Notes: generated by a model not told the origin, from the sequence alone. A stretch of DNA of 64,000 bases from Bradyrhizobium sp. AUGA SZCCT0176 (GCF_018130145.1 NZ_JAFCMB010000008.1:124001-188000); one strand, 5' to 3'; counted from the stretch's first letter, positions 51,630 to 62,200 are shown. Translations and numbers: made by a program.

Positions 51630-52883
51630 ATGACCGCATTTAAATCAGATTTCCTGAACATTTTACAGGAACGCGGCTTTATCCACCAATGTTCCGATTT
51701 CGAAGGCCTCGACGCGCTCGCCGCGAAGGGCCAGGCGACCGCCTATGTCGGCTACGATTGTACCGCGCCGTCGCTGCATATCGGCAATTACCTCACCATG
51801 ATGATGCTGCACTGGCTGCAGCAAAGCGGCAACAAGCCGATCACCCTGATGGGCGGCGGCACCACCATGGTCGGCGACCCCTCCGGCAAGGACGAGTCGC
51901 GCGCGATCCGCTCCATCGCGGAAATCGAGGCCAACAAGGCCTCGATCCGCGGCGTGTTCGCCAAAGTGCTGCGCTACGGCAACGGCGCCAGCGACGCCAT
52001 CATGCTCGACAACGCCGAATGGCTGACCAAGCTGAACTGGATCGAAATGCTGCGCGACATCGGCCGGCATTTCTCGGTCAACCGCATGCTGACGATGGAC
52101 TCGGTGCGCCTGCGGCTCGAACGCGAGCAGGAGATGAGCTTCATCGAGTTCAATTACATGGTCTGCCAGGCCTATGACTTCGTCGAACTGGCGCGCCGCA
52201 CCGGCTGCAGGCTGCAGATGGGCGGCTCCGACCAATGGGGCAACATCGTCAACGGCGTCGATCTCGGCCGCCGCATGGGCACGGAACAGTTGTTCGCGCT
52301 GACCACGCCGCTGCTCACCACCGCATCGGGCGCCAAGATGGGCAAGACCGCGCAAGGCGCGGTGTGGCTCAACGCCGACGCGTTCTCGCCTTACGATTTC
52401 TGGCAATACTGGCGCAACGTCGAGGATGCCGACGTCGTGAAATTCCTAAAGCTGTTCACGATCCTGCCGATGGGCGAGATCAACAAGCTTGCGGCGCTGC
52501 AAGGCGGCGAGATCAACGAGGCCAAGAAGGTGCTGGCGACGGAAGCAACCGCGCTGCTGCACGGCCGCGAAGCCGCCAACACCGCCTCCGAAACCGCGCG
52601 GCAGACCTTTGAGGAAGGCGCAATCGCGGAAAGCCTGCCGACGGTGGAAATTCCGCGCGGCGAACTTGATGCCGGCATCGGCGTCCTCGCGGCATTCGTC
52701 AAAGCCGGCCTCGTCGCATCCAATGGCGAGGCACGCCGCCAGATCAAGGGCGGCGGCCTTCGTGTCAATGATGCTGCCGTGACCGACGAGAAGATGGTCC
52801 TGAACGCCGCAAACCTCACGCAGGAAGGCGTTATCAAGCTGTCGATGGGCAAGAAGAAGCACGTCCTGCTCAAGCCTGCATAG
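51630..52883 (+). CDS. tyrS: Tyrosyl-tRNA synthetase
   Basis: Charges tRNA-Tyr. The 417-residue class I enzyme has YVGYDCTAPSLHIGNYLTMM (HIGH-like HIGN), the tyrosine pocket NYMVCQAYDF and QMGGSDQWGNI, and a KMSKS-like loop GAKMGKTAQGA in which KMGKT replaces KMSKS. The C-terminal 65 residues form an S4 RNA-binding domain (ARRQIKGGGLRVNDAAV). Single gene, followed by an MFS transporter. Confidence 0.96.
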   Translation: MTAFKSDFLNILQERGFIHQCSDFEGLDALAAKGQATAYVGYDCTAPSLHIGNYLTMMMLHWLQQSGNKPITLMGGGTTMVGDPSGKDESRAIRSIAEIEANKASIRGVFAKVLRYGNGASDAIMLDNAEWLTKLNWIEMLRDIGRHFSVNRMLTMDSVRLRLEREQEMSFIEFNYMVCQAYDFVELARRTGCRLQMGGSDQWGNIVNGVDLGRRMGTEQLFALTTPLLTTASGAKMGKTAQGAVWLNADAFSPYDFWQYWRNVEDADVVKFLKLFTILPMGEINKLAALQGGEINEAKKVLATEATALLHGREAANTASETARQTFEEGAIAESLPTVEIPRGELDAGIGVLAAFVKAGLVASNGEARRQIKGGGLRVNDAAVTDEKMVLNAANLTQEGVIKLSMGKKKHVLLKPA

Positions 52884-52938
52884 GCGTATTCGCTTTACGC
52901 GCTTGCTCGGCGGCGCAGAAGCGCGCTCCCTGCCTTCC

Positions 52939-54186
52939 ATGGATCAAAAGACGCCAGGGGGAGACGCGCTGACGACGCCGCCAAGACCGGCGCGCACGGC
53001 CCTCAATGTGCTGGCGCTATGCTTTGCGCTGTCGGTGGTCGGCCGCGGCCTCGGCGAGAGTTTTACGGTTTTCCTGAAACCGATCGCGGAGAGTTTCGCC
53101 TGGGACCGCGCCGAAGTGGTTTCGGTCTATTCGCTGACCTGGCTCGCGGGCGGACTGATGGCGCCGTTCGTTGGCCGGCTGTTTGACCGCTCCGGGCCGC
53201 GCCTCGTCTATTCGCTCGGATTGCTGCTGCTCGGCGGCTCGTTTCTGGTTGCCTCGCGCGCGCAGGCGCTCTGGCAGTTCCAGCTCTCCACGGGATTGTG
53301 CGTCGGCATCGGCATCGCGCTGATCGGCGTGGTGCCGAACTCGATCCTGCTCGGCCGCTGGTTCGGACCGCGATTGCCAACCGCGATGGCGATCCTCTAT
53401 TCGGCGACCGGCGCGGGCATTTTGGTGTTGCTGCCGGCCTCGCAGCTGCTGATCGACCGCATCGGCTGGCGCGATGCCTATCAATGGTTCGGGATCGTGG
53501 CGCTGTGTCTGTTGCTGCCGCTGCTGCTGATGCCGTGGCGGCTGTTCGCGACCGGCTCACCGCATGTCGTCAAGAAGACCGACGACGGCTTCGTCGATGA
53601 CGGCTGGACGCTGAAGAGCGCGATGCTCCACCACGTCTTCTGGGCGCTGTTCTCGACATTCTTTTTCACCGCGGTGGCGATGTACGCCATAACGGCGCAG
53701 ATCGTGGCGTATCTGATCGACGCCGGCTTCCCTCCCCTGGAAGCGGCCACGGCCTGGGGTTTTTCCGGCGTGGTGCTGCTGTTCGGCATGCTCGGGATTT
53801 CGACGCTGGACGGCATCATCGGCCGCAGGCCGTCGGTGCTGTTCAGCTACGGCGTCTCGATCGTCGGCATCATCCTGCTCTGGCTGCTGCAATATTATCC
53901 GAACTACTGGCTGCTGACCGGCTTCATCATCTCTTTCGGCAGCATGATCGGTTCGCGTGGGCCGCTGATCACCGCGACTGCGCTGAACATTTTCCGCGGC
54001 AAACGGGTCGGCACCATCTTCGGCACGATTTCGATCGGCAGCGGCCTCGGATCAGGGCTGGGCTCGTGGGCCGGCGGCCTGATCCATGATTGGACCCACA
54101 GCTACAACGCGCTGTTCGTATTCGCGCTGGTCAACGTGGTGCTGGGATTGATCCCGTTCCTGGTGGTGCCGGCGCTGCGGCGGTGA
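52939..54186 (+). CDS. Major facilitator superfamily transporter (monocarboxylate-type)
   Basis: A 415-residue, 12-helix protein. The motif after helix 2 is GGLMAPFVGRLFDRSGPRLV, and FGSMIGSRGPLITATALNIF after helix 10; the pattern recalls oxalate/formate or monocarboxylate-like porters (OFA/MCT). The ATG at 52939 starts MDQKTPGGDALTT; a TTG 12 codons earlier is an alternative and neither has a clear ribosome site. It starts 55 bp after tyrS. Substrate unknown. Confidence 0.88.
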   Translation: MDQKTPGGDALTTPPRPARTALNVLALCFALSVVGRGLGESFTVFLKPIAESFAWDRAEVVSVYSLTWLAGGLMAPFVGRLFDRSGPRLVYSLGLLLLGGSFLVASRAQALWQFQLSTGLCVGIGIALIGVVPNSILLGRWFGPRLPTAMAILYSATGAGILVLLPASQLLIDRIGWRDAYQWFGIVALCLLLPLLLMPWRLFATGSPHVVKKTDDGFVDDGWTLKSAMLHHVFWALFSTFFFTAVAMYAITAQIVAYLIDAGFPPLEAATAWGFSGVVLLFGMLGISTLDGIIGRRPSVLFSYGVSIVGIILLWLLQYYPNYWLLTGFIISFGSMIGSRGPLITATALNIFRGKRVGTIFGTISIGSGLGSGLGSWAGGLIHDWTHSYNALFVFALVNVVLGLIPFLVVPALRR

Positions 54187-54216
54187 CAATACAATCCAGG
54201 GACGGCGCAATTGTCA

Positions 54217-54507
54217 TCACGGGCGCCACCAGCTCCTTCGCCATCGGCCGCCGCCACGAACCAGCCGCACGACGACAAGCAGCAATATCGCGCCGATGGT
54301 CGCATTGATGATTGCGCTGATGATTCCGGTTCCGAGATGAATGCCGAGCTGCGGCAAAAGCCAACTTCCGATAAAGGCGCCCACAATCCCGATAAGGAGA
54401 TCGCCGACGATCCCAAATCCGGTCCCCTGCACGATTTGGCCCGCGAGCCAGCCGGCCACGAGACCGACAAACAAGATGACCAGCAAACTCTCGCCCGACA
54501 TATGCAT
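54217..54507 (-). CDS. GlsB/YeaQ/YmgE-family small membrane protein
   Basis: A 96-residue protein with three hydrophobic helices and the family core VGLVAGWLAGQIVQGTGFGI followed by GDLLIGIVGAFIGSWL. This transglycosylase-associated protein family is stress-linked; biochemical role unknown. The C-terminus is Arg/Trp-rich (GGGRWRRSWWRP). The first ATG (54507) has GAGG seven bases upstream; the second is at 54501. Confidence 0.9.
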   Translation of the reverse strand: MHMSGESLLVILFVGLVAGWLAGQIVQGTGFGIVGDLLIGIVGAFIGSWLLPQLGIHLGTGIISAIINATIGAILLLVVVRLVRGGGRWRRSWWRP

Positions 54508-54635
54508 ATCGTCACCTCAGCGGTTGGCCGCAGGGCCAGCATTGCAGGCTGGTCCGCATCTGTCTGTATAAGATTGATCATGCCCGACCGAACAAAGCCG
54601 GCCGGGCAGATCTTTGGTCGTTCGTAGCGCGTGGC

Positions 54636-54950
54636 TCAGTATCGACCGCCGCCGACACCAATGCTCACGCCGGGCGCATGAATTCCAATACCCGGTCCGC
54701 GCTCTTCATAGCCGCGGCGCTCGATATAGCGCTCGCGCGGCGCATAGCCATACGAGTCGCGAGACTCGCGAAGGATGACGCGGCGCTCACCGCGCTCACG
54801 CCAGCAACGGCCGTCTTCGTCGCAAACCATGCGTACGTTCTGAATGTGGCTGTCCGATGCGACCGGGCCAATCGAAAGCGGAGCCGCCGAGGCGGCAGTG
54901 ACGAACAACGCCGCAGCGCCGGCTGCCAGCGCGAGGGTGAGCGTTTTCAT
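54636..54950 (-). CDS. Small secreted protein, Arg/Gly-rich
   Basis: A 104-residue protein: signal peptide MKTLTLALAAGAAALFVTAA (cleavage near ASA-AP), a short region with two Cys (MVCDEDGRCWRERG) that could pair, then Arg/Tyr-rich RDSYGYAPRERYIERRGYEE and a Gly-rich end GVSIGVGGGRY. CGGAG lies six bases before the ATG. Proteins of this composition are common in Bradyrhizobium and have no known role. Confidence 0.8.
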   Translation of the reverse strand: MKTLTLALAAGAAALFVTAASAAPLSIGPVASDSHIQNVRMVCDEDGRCWRERGERRVILRESRDSYGYAPRERYIERRGYEERGPGIGIHAPGVSIGVGGGRY

Positions 54951-55059
54951 TTTTTCTCCGGGGGTTGATGTGTCAGGGGACCAATAGGCCGGTGGCCCGT
55001 TGGTTCCTGCGACATCTTCACGTGTTCTGCCTAGATCAAACGGCGCGAGAGGCAAGAAT

Positions 55060-56274
55060 CTACTCTTTGACTCGGGGCAGGATAGGCAGGTCGAGCAGGA
55101 AATGTGCCCCTTTGGGATTTCCGGAGGTGAGCGTCAGGTTGCCTTGAAGCTGCCGCACCATGCCGACGATCACCTTGAACCCCAGACTGGTTTGCGGCTG
55201 ATCAATGTCGAAGCCGTCCGGAAGGCCGACGCCATGGTCGGAAACCTCGACATGAAGATGTTCGTCGATTTCCCGCGCACTGACCTCGATAACGCCACCG
55301 CCTTCGGGGTAGGCGTATTTCACCGCGTTTGTGACGAGTTCGTTGATCAGGAGCCCCAATGGAATGGCATGGTCAGCCGAAAGCAGCATTGGGTCGGCAT
55401 GGCAGCGCAGCGTATGGCCATCCGTCGTACCTTGCAGCTTTTTGCAAAGCTCGTTCATGAAGTCTACGAGTTCGACAAAACCGACGTGCGAACTACGCCA
55501 TAGATGATCATGTACCTGGGCGATGGTGTCGACGCGCAGGCTTGCATCCTCAAGCGCATTTCTGACATCCGGGGATAGAGCCGTACGGGCCTGCACGCGC
55601 AGCAATCCGACCACGGAAGTCAGACTGTTCTTGACGCGGTGGCTCATCTCCCGCGTCAGCAGCGCCTGGTGCTCAAGTGCCTCCTGCAGCTTGGCGTCCG
55701 CCTGCTGACGTTCGATGGCGACGCCGAGCAGGCCAGCAAAGCCGGCCAGAAAGTCGGCATCCGCCTCGTCAAACTGGCCGGGATCGGCGCTATCGACCTC
55801 CAATACGCCGAAGAACGTTTTGCCCTCCCCGCCCTTTTCGATCAGCACGTTGATCGCGCGCCTGACGCCGTGATCCTTCAGGAGCTGGGGTGTGCGGAAA
55901 CGGGTCTCCACCTCCAGGTGATTCGAGATAACCGTGGCCCCGGTTTGGTAGGCGTATCCGGCCGGCGATCCGAGATCGGCGGTGAGCGAGACGCTATCGA
56001 TGGTGTCGAGGTCCCAGCCGACGCCGGCGCGCACCCTCAGGTGGTCCTCTTCCGGCACATATTCCAAGACTTTGGCGAATCGTGTCTGAAGCCCGTCGGC
56101 GCAAAGCTCGGTGGCCCGCTGCAGGATTTGTCGGTAGTCGCGGGTTTGCATAGCGATGCGGCCGAACTCGCCGAGCAGGGATTGCTGCCGAAGTCGGTAT
56201 GGAAGCTCGTCCCGATCAGGCGATTCTGCAGGAAACTTGAATAGTTCCTGAACTGCGTCAGACGGCATATGCAA
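55060..56274 (-). CDS. GAF-domain sensor histidine kinase (HisKA_2)
   Basis: A 404-residue soluble kinase: GAF domain at about 45-185 (QILQRATELCADGLQTRFAK through FLAGFAGLLGVAIERQ), coiled-coil linker, H-box EMSHRVKNSLTSV with phospho-acceptor His212 (HisKA_2/HWE type), and an HATPase domain (LGLLINELVTNAVKYAYPEG, VSDHGVGLPDGFD). Such kinases often feed the general stress or light response. The TTG at 56274 has GGAGG seven bases upstream; the ATG at 56268 is 13 away. A response regulator gene lies nearby on the other strand. Confidence 0.92.
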   Translation of the reverse strand: MHMPSDAVQELFKFPAESPDRDELPYRLRQQSLLGEFGRIAMQTRDYRQILQRATELCADGLQTRFAKVLEYVPEEDHLRVRAGVGWDLDTIDSVSLTADLGSPAGYAYQTGATVISNHLEVETRFRTPQLLKDHGVRRAINVLIEKGGEGKTFFGVLEVDSADPGQFDEADADFLAGFAGLLGVAIERQQADAKLQEALEHQALLTREMSHRVKNSLTSVVGLLRVQARTALSPDVRNALEDASLRVDTIAQVHDHLWRSSHVGFVELVDFMNELCKKLQGTTDGHTLRCHADPMLLSADHAIPLGLLINELVTNAVKYAYPEGGGVIEVSAREIDEHLHVEVSDHGVGLPDGFDIDQPQTSLGFKVIVGMVRQLQGNLTLTSGNPKGAHFLLDLPILPRVKE

Positions 56275-56511
56275 TCGCGGACCTCCCGAGCACGGCCTTC
56301 GCCAGGGATCAGTTCAGATTTCAGCCAGTGCTTTCAGAGCATTATGGCAGCCCGGCGTTGGTCAGTCTGAGCAAAACAGCTCACTTCAGCGCCCCGGTGC
56401 GTGAGCGCCCGCTCCTGCAGCATCACGAATACGTGGGTCATGGTCTGTGGTGTGGACCACCGACAGCACGAAAGGCGGCGTGCGATCACTCACACTTTCC
56501 AGGAGGTGGGC

Positions 56512-56679
56512 ATGCTCGATTCCGAAAGCGACCGAAACCGCGACCTTGAGTGCCTGCGCCTGGCATCGGACCTCATTGAACTCGCATCCATGTCGCTCAC
56601 CCCGGACTTGAAGGCGCAGTGTCTGCGGATGGCAGCCGAATTGACCGAGCAGGCGAATCAGGGACACGGCAGGCAGTAG
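56512..56679 (+). CDS. 55-residue helical protein next to the response regulator
   Basis: MLDSESDRNRDLECLRLASD opens a short, mostly helical protein containing two Leu-rich amphipathic stretches (LECLRLASDLIELASM and KAQCLRMAAELTEQAN). AGGAGG lies six bases before the ATG, one of the best ribosome sites in the window. It ends 25 bp before the response regulator gene. Similar short proteins are found in Bradyrhizobium. Function unknown; a partner or regulator of the adjacent signalling proteins is a guess. Confidence 0.75.
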   Translation: MLDSESDRNRDLECLRLASDLIELASMSLTPDLKAQCLRMAAELTEQANQGHGRQ

Positions 56680-56704
56680 CCCGTTTAGGAAAGTTCCCGT
56701 CAAC

Positions 56705-57124
56705 ATGGCTGCAGAATTGCCCAGCAAATCACCGACCATCGTTCTGATCGTAGAGGACGACACACTGCTGCGGATGTGTGCCGCAGAGATTGTTGAGGAA
56801 GCAGGCTTTGCAGTCATTGAAGCTGCTGATGCAGACGCAGCGATGGCCCTGCTGGAATCCCGCTTAGACATTGCGTTGCTGCTCACAGATATCGACATGC
56901 CCGGCAGCATGAACGGATTGCAATTGGCCCACGCGGCGCGCAACCGGTGGCCGCCAATCAAAATTCTCGTCGTATCGGGACACGTGCGGCTACAGCCCTT
57001 CGAACTTCCGCAGGACAGCTTCTTTCTCGCAAAGCCTTACCAGACTGCGGCACTGGTCGAGGCGCTGTGTACGCTGGCGCCTCCCTTGGGCCATCCCTAT
57101 CGGGAACCCAGCAATGTCCACTGA
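56705..57124 (+). CDS. Single-domain response regulator
   Basis: A 139-residue receiver domain: acidic pair in VLIVEDDTLLR, phospho-acceptor Asp62 in LLLTDIDMPGSMNGLQLA, Ser/Thr-like switch in ILVVSGH, and Lys in FFLAKPYQ. No output domain. Domains of this CheY-like, FixJ-distant type usually pair with HWE/HisKA_2 kinases, and the kinase gene lies 430 bp away on the other strand, so they may be partners. Confidence 0.9.
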   Translation: MAAELPSKSPTIVLIVEDDTLLRMCAAEIVEEAGFAVIEAADADAAMALLESRLDIALLLTDIDMPGSMNGLQLAHAARNRWPPIKILVVSGHVRLQPFELPQDSFFLAKPYQTAALVEALCTLAPPLGHPYREPSNVH

Positions 57125-57241
57125 GCTGCTTTGCTCAGACGTGCGCACCATATTCGTGCAAATCTAACCTGCCCAATCTCATAGACTCTACTCTTGTGAT
57201 GATCGGCCCGAAGCACTCGCATCAACACGCTGCCAAAAGCG

Positions 57242-58003
57242 ATGTCCCAAGCACAAATGGACCATGACCCGCGAAGCAATCAACTGCTCGGCGCCCTGGA
57301 GCCGGACAGCCGCAAGAGAATAGATTCCTACCTCGAGCCCATCGATTTCCAGCTCGAAGAAATGGTCTGCGATGCCGGCGGTCTGCTCAAGCACGCCTAT
57401 TTTCCGCAAGGCTCGGTTCTGTCGCTATTGACCGTTCTGGAAAATGGCGCCGCCATCGAGACTGCCAACATCGGTCGCGAAGGTGCGTTCGGCCTCTTTG
57501 CAGCCATGTACAGCCGCGTCTCGTTCAACCGCTGTCTCGTGCAACTCCCAGGTCATACAGTCCGTTGCCCGATCGAGCTGTTGCGATATGAATTCAAAAG
57601 CAGCGAACACGTGCGCGATCTGTTCGTGAGTTACTCGGAGACCCTGCTTTCACAGGTTCAGCAGACGGTTGCCTGCAATTCCATGCACACGACGGAAGAG
57701 CGCATGTGCAGGTGGCTATTGATGATGCACGACCGCGCCGGCGGTGAAGCGCTGCCTTACACACACGAGTTTCTTTCGCATATGCTCGGCGCGAACCGGA
57801 AATCCGTAACGCTTGCCGCGCAGTCGATGCAGACCGCCGGTCTCATCCATTATCGCCGCGGCACCATCCAGGTACTTGACCGAGCGGGCTTAGAGAAGGC
57901 GTCATGCGAATGTTACGCCATCGTCAAGGAGCGCTTCGATGCGTTCCTGACACCGCCTTCGACCGCGGTACAGGGCCACAACAAGGGCCGTACGGCCGGG
58001 TGA
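57242..58003 (+). CDS. Crp/Fnr-family transcriptional regulator
   Basis: A 253-residue protein with an N-terminal cyclic-nucleotide-binding-like barrel (VLSLLTVLENGAAIETANIG, RVSFNRCLVQLPGHTVR) and a C-terminal Crp-type helix-turn-helix (SHMLGANRKSVTLAAQSMQ). It lacks the Cys cluster of Fnr and the Arg/Glu cAMP signature, so the ligand is open. ATG 57242 lacks an obvious strong ribosome site. It is convergent with the enolase-superfamily gene. Confidence 0.9.
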   Translation: MSQAQMDHDPRSNQLLGALEPDSRKRIDSYLEPIDFQLEEMVCDAGGLLKHAYFPQGSVLSLLTVLENGAAIETANIGREGAFGLFAAMYSRVSFNRCLVQLPGHTVRCPIELLRYEFKSSEHVRDLFVSYSETLLSQVQQTVACNSMHTTEERMCRWLLMMHDRAGGEALPYTHEFLSHMLGANRKSVTLAAQSMQTAGLIHYRRGTIQVLDRAGLEKASCECYAIVKERFDAFLTPPSTAVQGHNKGRTAG

Positions 58004-58011
58004 AGCCCCCG

Positions 58012-59115
58012 CTAGACCCGATAACGCTCCATAACCTCGCGGTCCGGCTCGTAACCGAGCCCCGGCCCTTCCGGCACCGCGACCGCGCCATCGGCTCCGA
58101 CATCGATCGCACCGCGCCAAAGGCACGCGGCACGGTTCATATAAAAGAACTCGACGAAGGTCTTGTCGTCCCGCAACGACAGCAAGTGCAGCGTCGCCAG
58201 AAGGCCCGGACCGAAATAGGGCGAATGCGGCGCCAGCCTGACGCCCCTTTCGTCGGCCAGATCGACCACCTTCAAATATTCAGTGATGCCGCCGACCTTG
58301 GTCACCGAGGGCTGCGCGTAGCTGACCGCGCCCGCATCCATCATCAGGCGAAATTGATTGACGGTGCAGGCATTCTCACCGGCGGCGATATCGAGCCCGC
58401 CCTTCGTGCGGGTCTCCGCCAGCGCGGCAAAATCTTCCGGCGGCCATACCGGCTCCTCCAGAAACATCGGCGCGGCCGCCTTGCATTCATGCGCGAAGGC
58501 GATGGCTTCCGCCGACGTCATCGGGCAGTTCATGTCGACCATCAGCGGGATGCCGTCGCCGATCGCGCGCCGTGCGGCGAATACGGCTGATACCGTCGTC
58601 TCATGAAGCTTGATGGCGGTGTAACCCCGCCGCAGCGCCGTCTCGCATTCGCTGGCGACGAGATCGGGTGTTCCGATCCGCAGCAGGCTGGCATAGGCCG
58701 GAATCCGCGCCCGCTTGCGCGCGCCCAACAGGCGGTGAAGCGGGACGCCTTGCATGCGCGCCGCGAGGTCCCACAACGCGATATCGAGGGCGGAGATCGC
58801 GAACATCGTGATGCCGTAGCGGCCGAACAGATGCAGATTGCGCTGGATACGATCCATGAAGGCGGGAATATCAGCGGCGTCGGGGACCTCGAGACCTCGG
58901 GCCTGCGGCGCAATCATTTCATCGATGGCGGTGGCACAGGATCGCGGGCACACATAGCTGAAGGCGTCACCCCAGCCGGTCAATCCTGTATCCGTCGAGA
59001 CCTCGACGAGAACGATTTCGAGCGCAGATATCGCTGACGCGCCCTGCTTGAAGCTCGCCACGCCGGCGTCATAGGGGATGCGAATGTGATGCGCACGGAC
59101 GTCGGTGATCAGCAT
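58012..59115 (-). CDS. Mandelate racemase/muconate lactonizing-type enzyme
   Basis: A 367-residue enolase-superfamily protein. The base motif KxH is K159-L-H161 (YTAIKLHET) as in the mandelate racemase group, metal ligands come from VDMN (Asp184), FLEEP (about Glu210) and AGEN (Glu237), and the second base His287 is in LAPHSPYFGPG. The position that normally supplies the Asp partner of that His (QPD) is Ser260 (AQPSVTKVGGI). Acid-sugar dehydratase or racemase activity is possible. Confidence 0.9.
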   Translation of the reverse strand: MLITDVRAHHIRIPYDAGVASFKQGASAISALEIVLVEVSTDTGLTGWGDAFSYVCPRSCATAIDEMIAPQARGLEVPDAADIPAFMDRIQRNLHLFGRYGITMFAISALDIALWDLAARMQGVPLHRLLGARKRARIPAYASLLRIGTPDLVASECETALRRGYTAIKLHETTVSAVFAARRAIGDGIPLMVDMNCPMTSAEAIAFAHECKAAAPMFLEEPVWPPEDFAALAETRTKGGLDIAAGENACTVNQFRLMMDAGAVSYAQPSVTKVGGITEYLKVVDLADERGVRLAPHSPYFGPGLLATLHLLSLRDDKTFVEFFYMNRAACLWRGAIDVGADGAVAVPEGPGLGYEPDREVMERYRV

Positions 59116-59207
59116 AACGCCAGCCTCCCTTTTTTGAAAGCTAGCGCGAGACGATGCCGATTGGCCAGATCAATCGCTGATGGCAAAATCCCTCAACCGC
59201 TCGCGCC

Positions 59208-62200
59208 CTAATTATTGGTCGGCGGGAATTCGATCGGGTTGTTCTGCTTGCCGGTGTTGAATTCGAAGATCTTGCGCAGCACGCCGGGCGCCATCGCTGA
59301 AATCGGATTGACGCGCAGTACCGGCGCGGCCGGAGTACCGACGACCTCATAGGTGACGCCGATCAAGCCCTCATTGCTGCCGCCGCCGAGGAACAGGCCG
59401 AGCACGGGAATCTGGCCGAACATGTTGTTGAGCCCGTACATCGGAACGAAGGTCCCGCTCATGCGAACGGAGTTGCCGATATAGTCGAGAGTGCCTTCGA
59501 TGGTGGCGCCGATGGTCGGGCCCTTCACGACGCCGTCCCGGATCGTGAGATGTCCGCTTTGCCGGGTGAATTCCGCGCGCAACGCCGAGAACGACACGCC
59601 GTTCTGTACGCCTGCCGGTCCGCCCGCCGCCGCGCGCTCCAGTTCAGGAACGCCTTTGACGGAGAAGTCGCGGATATTGATCAGGCCCTCTTTGGCTGAT
59701 GGTTCGACCGTCGGCGGTTCCATCGCGAGTGAGAGCTGACCGCCGAAGACCTTCGAGTTGGTATCGGTGAAGCGGAGGAACGCCCCGGCGTCATTGGTCT
59801 GCAGAATGATCAGGTCACGCCCCTGCCCCTGCACGCGACCGCGCAAATCGGCGGACACCGGCGAATCGCGCCCGACCTTGCCCGTCATCGCAAACGTCTT
59901 GATGACGCCATTGCGCCGGGACATCTTGGCGTCGACGCTGCGCAGCGCCTCGCCATTGTGGCCGGCGACCGCGCCGAGCTTGACGTCGATGTCCAGATCG
60001 ATGTTCTTGGTCTTCTTGGCGTCGGCTTCCTTGCCCGAGATCGCCGATTTGAGGAAGCCGCGGCCGTCGAACACGTCGCCGCGCATCGTCACCTTCACTA
60101 CGCCATCGGCGTTGCGTTCGGCTTTCAGCGAGGTCTTGTCGCCCTCCGACGGCGAGTAGGTCGGGAAGTTCGCGGTCATCAGCTCGCCATTCGCGTCGAC
60201 TTCCAGCGAGCCCTTGATCGAGACGCCGCCACCGTCGACGACGATGTCCTGGAACAGCGTCGACTGCTCCTTTTTGACGACGCTGAAGGTCGCCTTGCCG
60301 GACCTGCCCGGTACCTTGACCCAACCCGGCAGGATGTTGTCGAGCCGGAGCGCGGTGAGATCGGCCTCGATACCGACGCGGCTGTCGTTTTCACCGATCT
60401 TGCCGATCAGTTTGATCGGGATTGCGCCGCTGACGGCCGGACCAAGATCGAGCCCAAGCCGCGCGCGGCTGGCGTCATCCAGTGTCGCCGACAGCTTGAT
60501 GTCGGCGTCACCTTCGTTCGGCTTGCGATAATCCAGCGACGCAGCCTGGCCGTTGATCTTGACGTCGCCCCTGACCTGATAGCCGTTATTGTTGGCAACG
60601 ACCTTCAGCGTGTTGGCCTCCAGCTTCTGGTTCATCACCAGCTTGTCGATGGAAACCCCGCCGAGATCGGCGGTCACGGAATAAGTGGTATCGGCCTTGG
60701 TCAGCACGCCCTTGACCGGCATGCCGAGCATGACGGTGGCCGTCACATTTCCCTTGCTCGCGTTCGGATCGACGAAGGTGGCGGATACGTCGCTGAGGCG
60801 ATCGGATGCCAGAATCTCGGCCGCCGCCGGGATGGTGCCGTCGATGCGGAATTTGACCTTTGCCGGCGATGGCTTCGGCGCCATGTCCGGCACCTCGAAG
60901 GTGAAATCCGAAATGGTGACCTTGCGACCGGCCGGCGTATCGGCGATGCCCTGGCCGATGTTGACGGTGGCGGTGCGACCCGTCACCCGCGCCTTCAGGT
61001 CGGCGTCGCGCACGACCGGCATGTCATCGACGGGGCGCACCGTCACGCCCGTTGCCGTGATATTGACCGCCAGGCCGTCGTCGGGAATCGGCGGGCCCTT
61101 GCGCGACAAATTTCGCACCGGCGAATTGACGCCGACCTCGATGCGCTGGAGCGTGCCGCGTTCGATCCGCTCGATCACCCACTCGCGCACTTCCGGCACG
61201 ATCAGAACCGGCCACATCCGCTTGAGCGCGGAGGCCGACATCGGCGTACCGGCAAAGCCAAGCTGGAGCCGCGCCTCGCCGGAATAATCGACGCTGCCGG
61301 TTCCGGCGACGCCGATCTCGCCATTGCTGATATCGGCCTGCGTCAGCAGAAAGCGCTTCCTTTCGGTGTCGAAGCGCATGCCGATCGCGATGCGATTGAA
61401 GATCAGCGGCTGTTCGCCCTCATTGCCGGCCAGCACGATGGTGCCGCCGCTCAACCCGGCCTGCCATTCGGTCGTGGTTCCATTCGGCGGCTCAAGATGG
61501 CCGAGCAGAGTTACCCGGTTTGCACCGGAAACGATCTTGAACGGGGCGACCAGCACGCGCCGCGCGGAATCCCATTCGACGTTCATTTCCGCCGCATCGA
61601 TCGCCATTGGATAATCGGGCGTATCGCTGTCGATGATGTGGCCGGCACCGGCGGTCAGCTTGCCGCGGAAATAGGTCGGCAGGCCATCGCGGCCGAGTTC
61701 GCCTTTCAGCTCGCCCGATAGCGGCAGGTTTGCGCTGTAGGTGAGATCCTTGACCCGCATCGCCAGCAGAATATTGGCCGTCGGCACCTTGTCGGCACGC
61801 AGATCGACCGAGCGCACGCCGTTGGTCGGCGGCCCGATCACCGCCCGCAGCGACCATGGTCGGGCGCCCTCCTCGCCCACGCTCAGCGCCACGCCACCGG
61901 CGCTCGGCCGGCGAAGGCTCATGCTGATATTGTCGAACGTCCATTTGTTGCCGCGCTGCTGGTCGTCGACGACCAGATTGCCGTTCTTCAAGCCGATCTC
62001 GTTGAGATTTTGTCCGTCGAGACCGGTCAGGCTCAGGCTGTCGAGCCAATCGAGGCCGGCCAGCAATCCGTTCTGTGCCGTCTCGGGCGCCGACGTGCCA
62101 GGGGGCGGTGCCGGCCGCGGGAATGTGGGCGCCAAGCCAGCGTCGCGCTTCGAGGCTACGCCGGTCGCCAATGGTTTGGCCGTGTCACCGGCGGATACCG

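Noticed and set aside
59958..61721. 587-codon plus-strand frame inside the AsmA-like gene
   Set aside because: It lies wholly antisense to the AsmA-like gene and its composition (Asp/His/Arg/Ala) is typical of antisense shadow translation.
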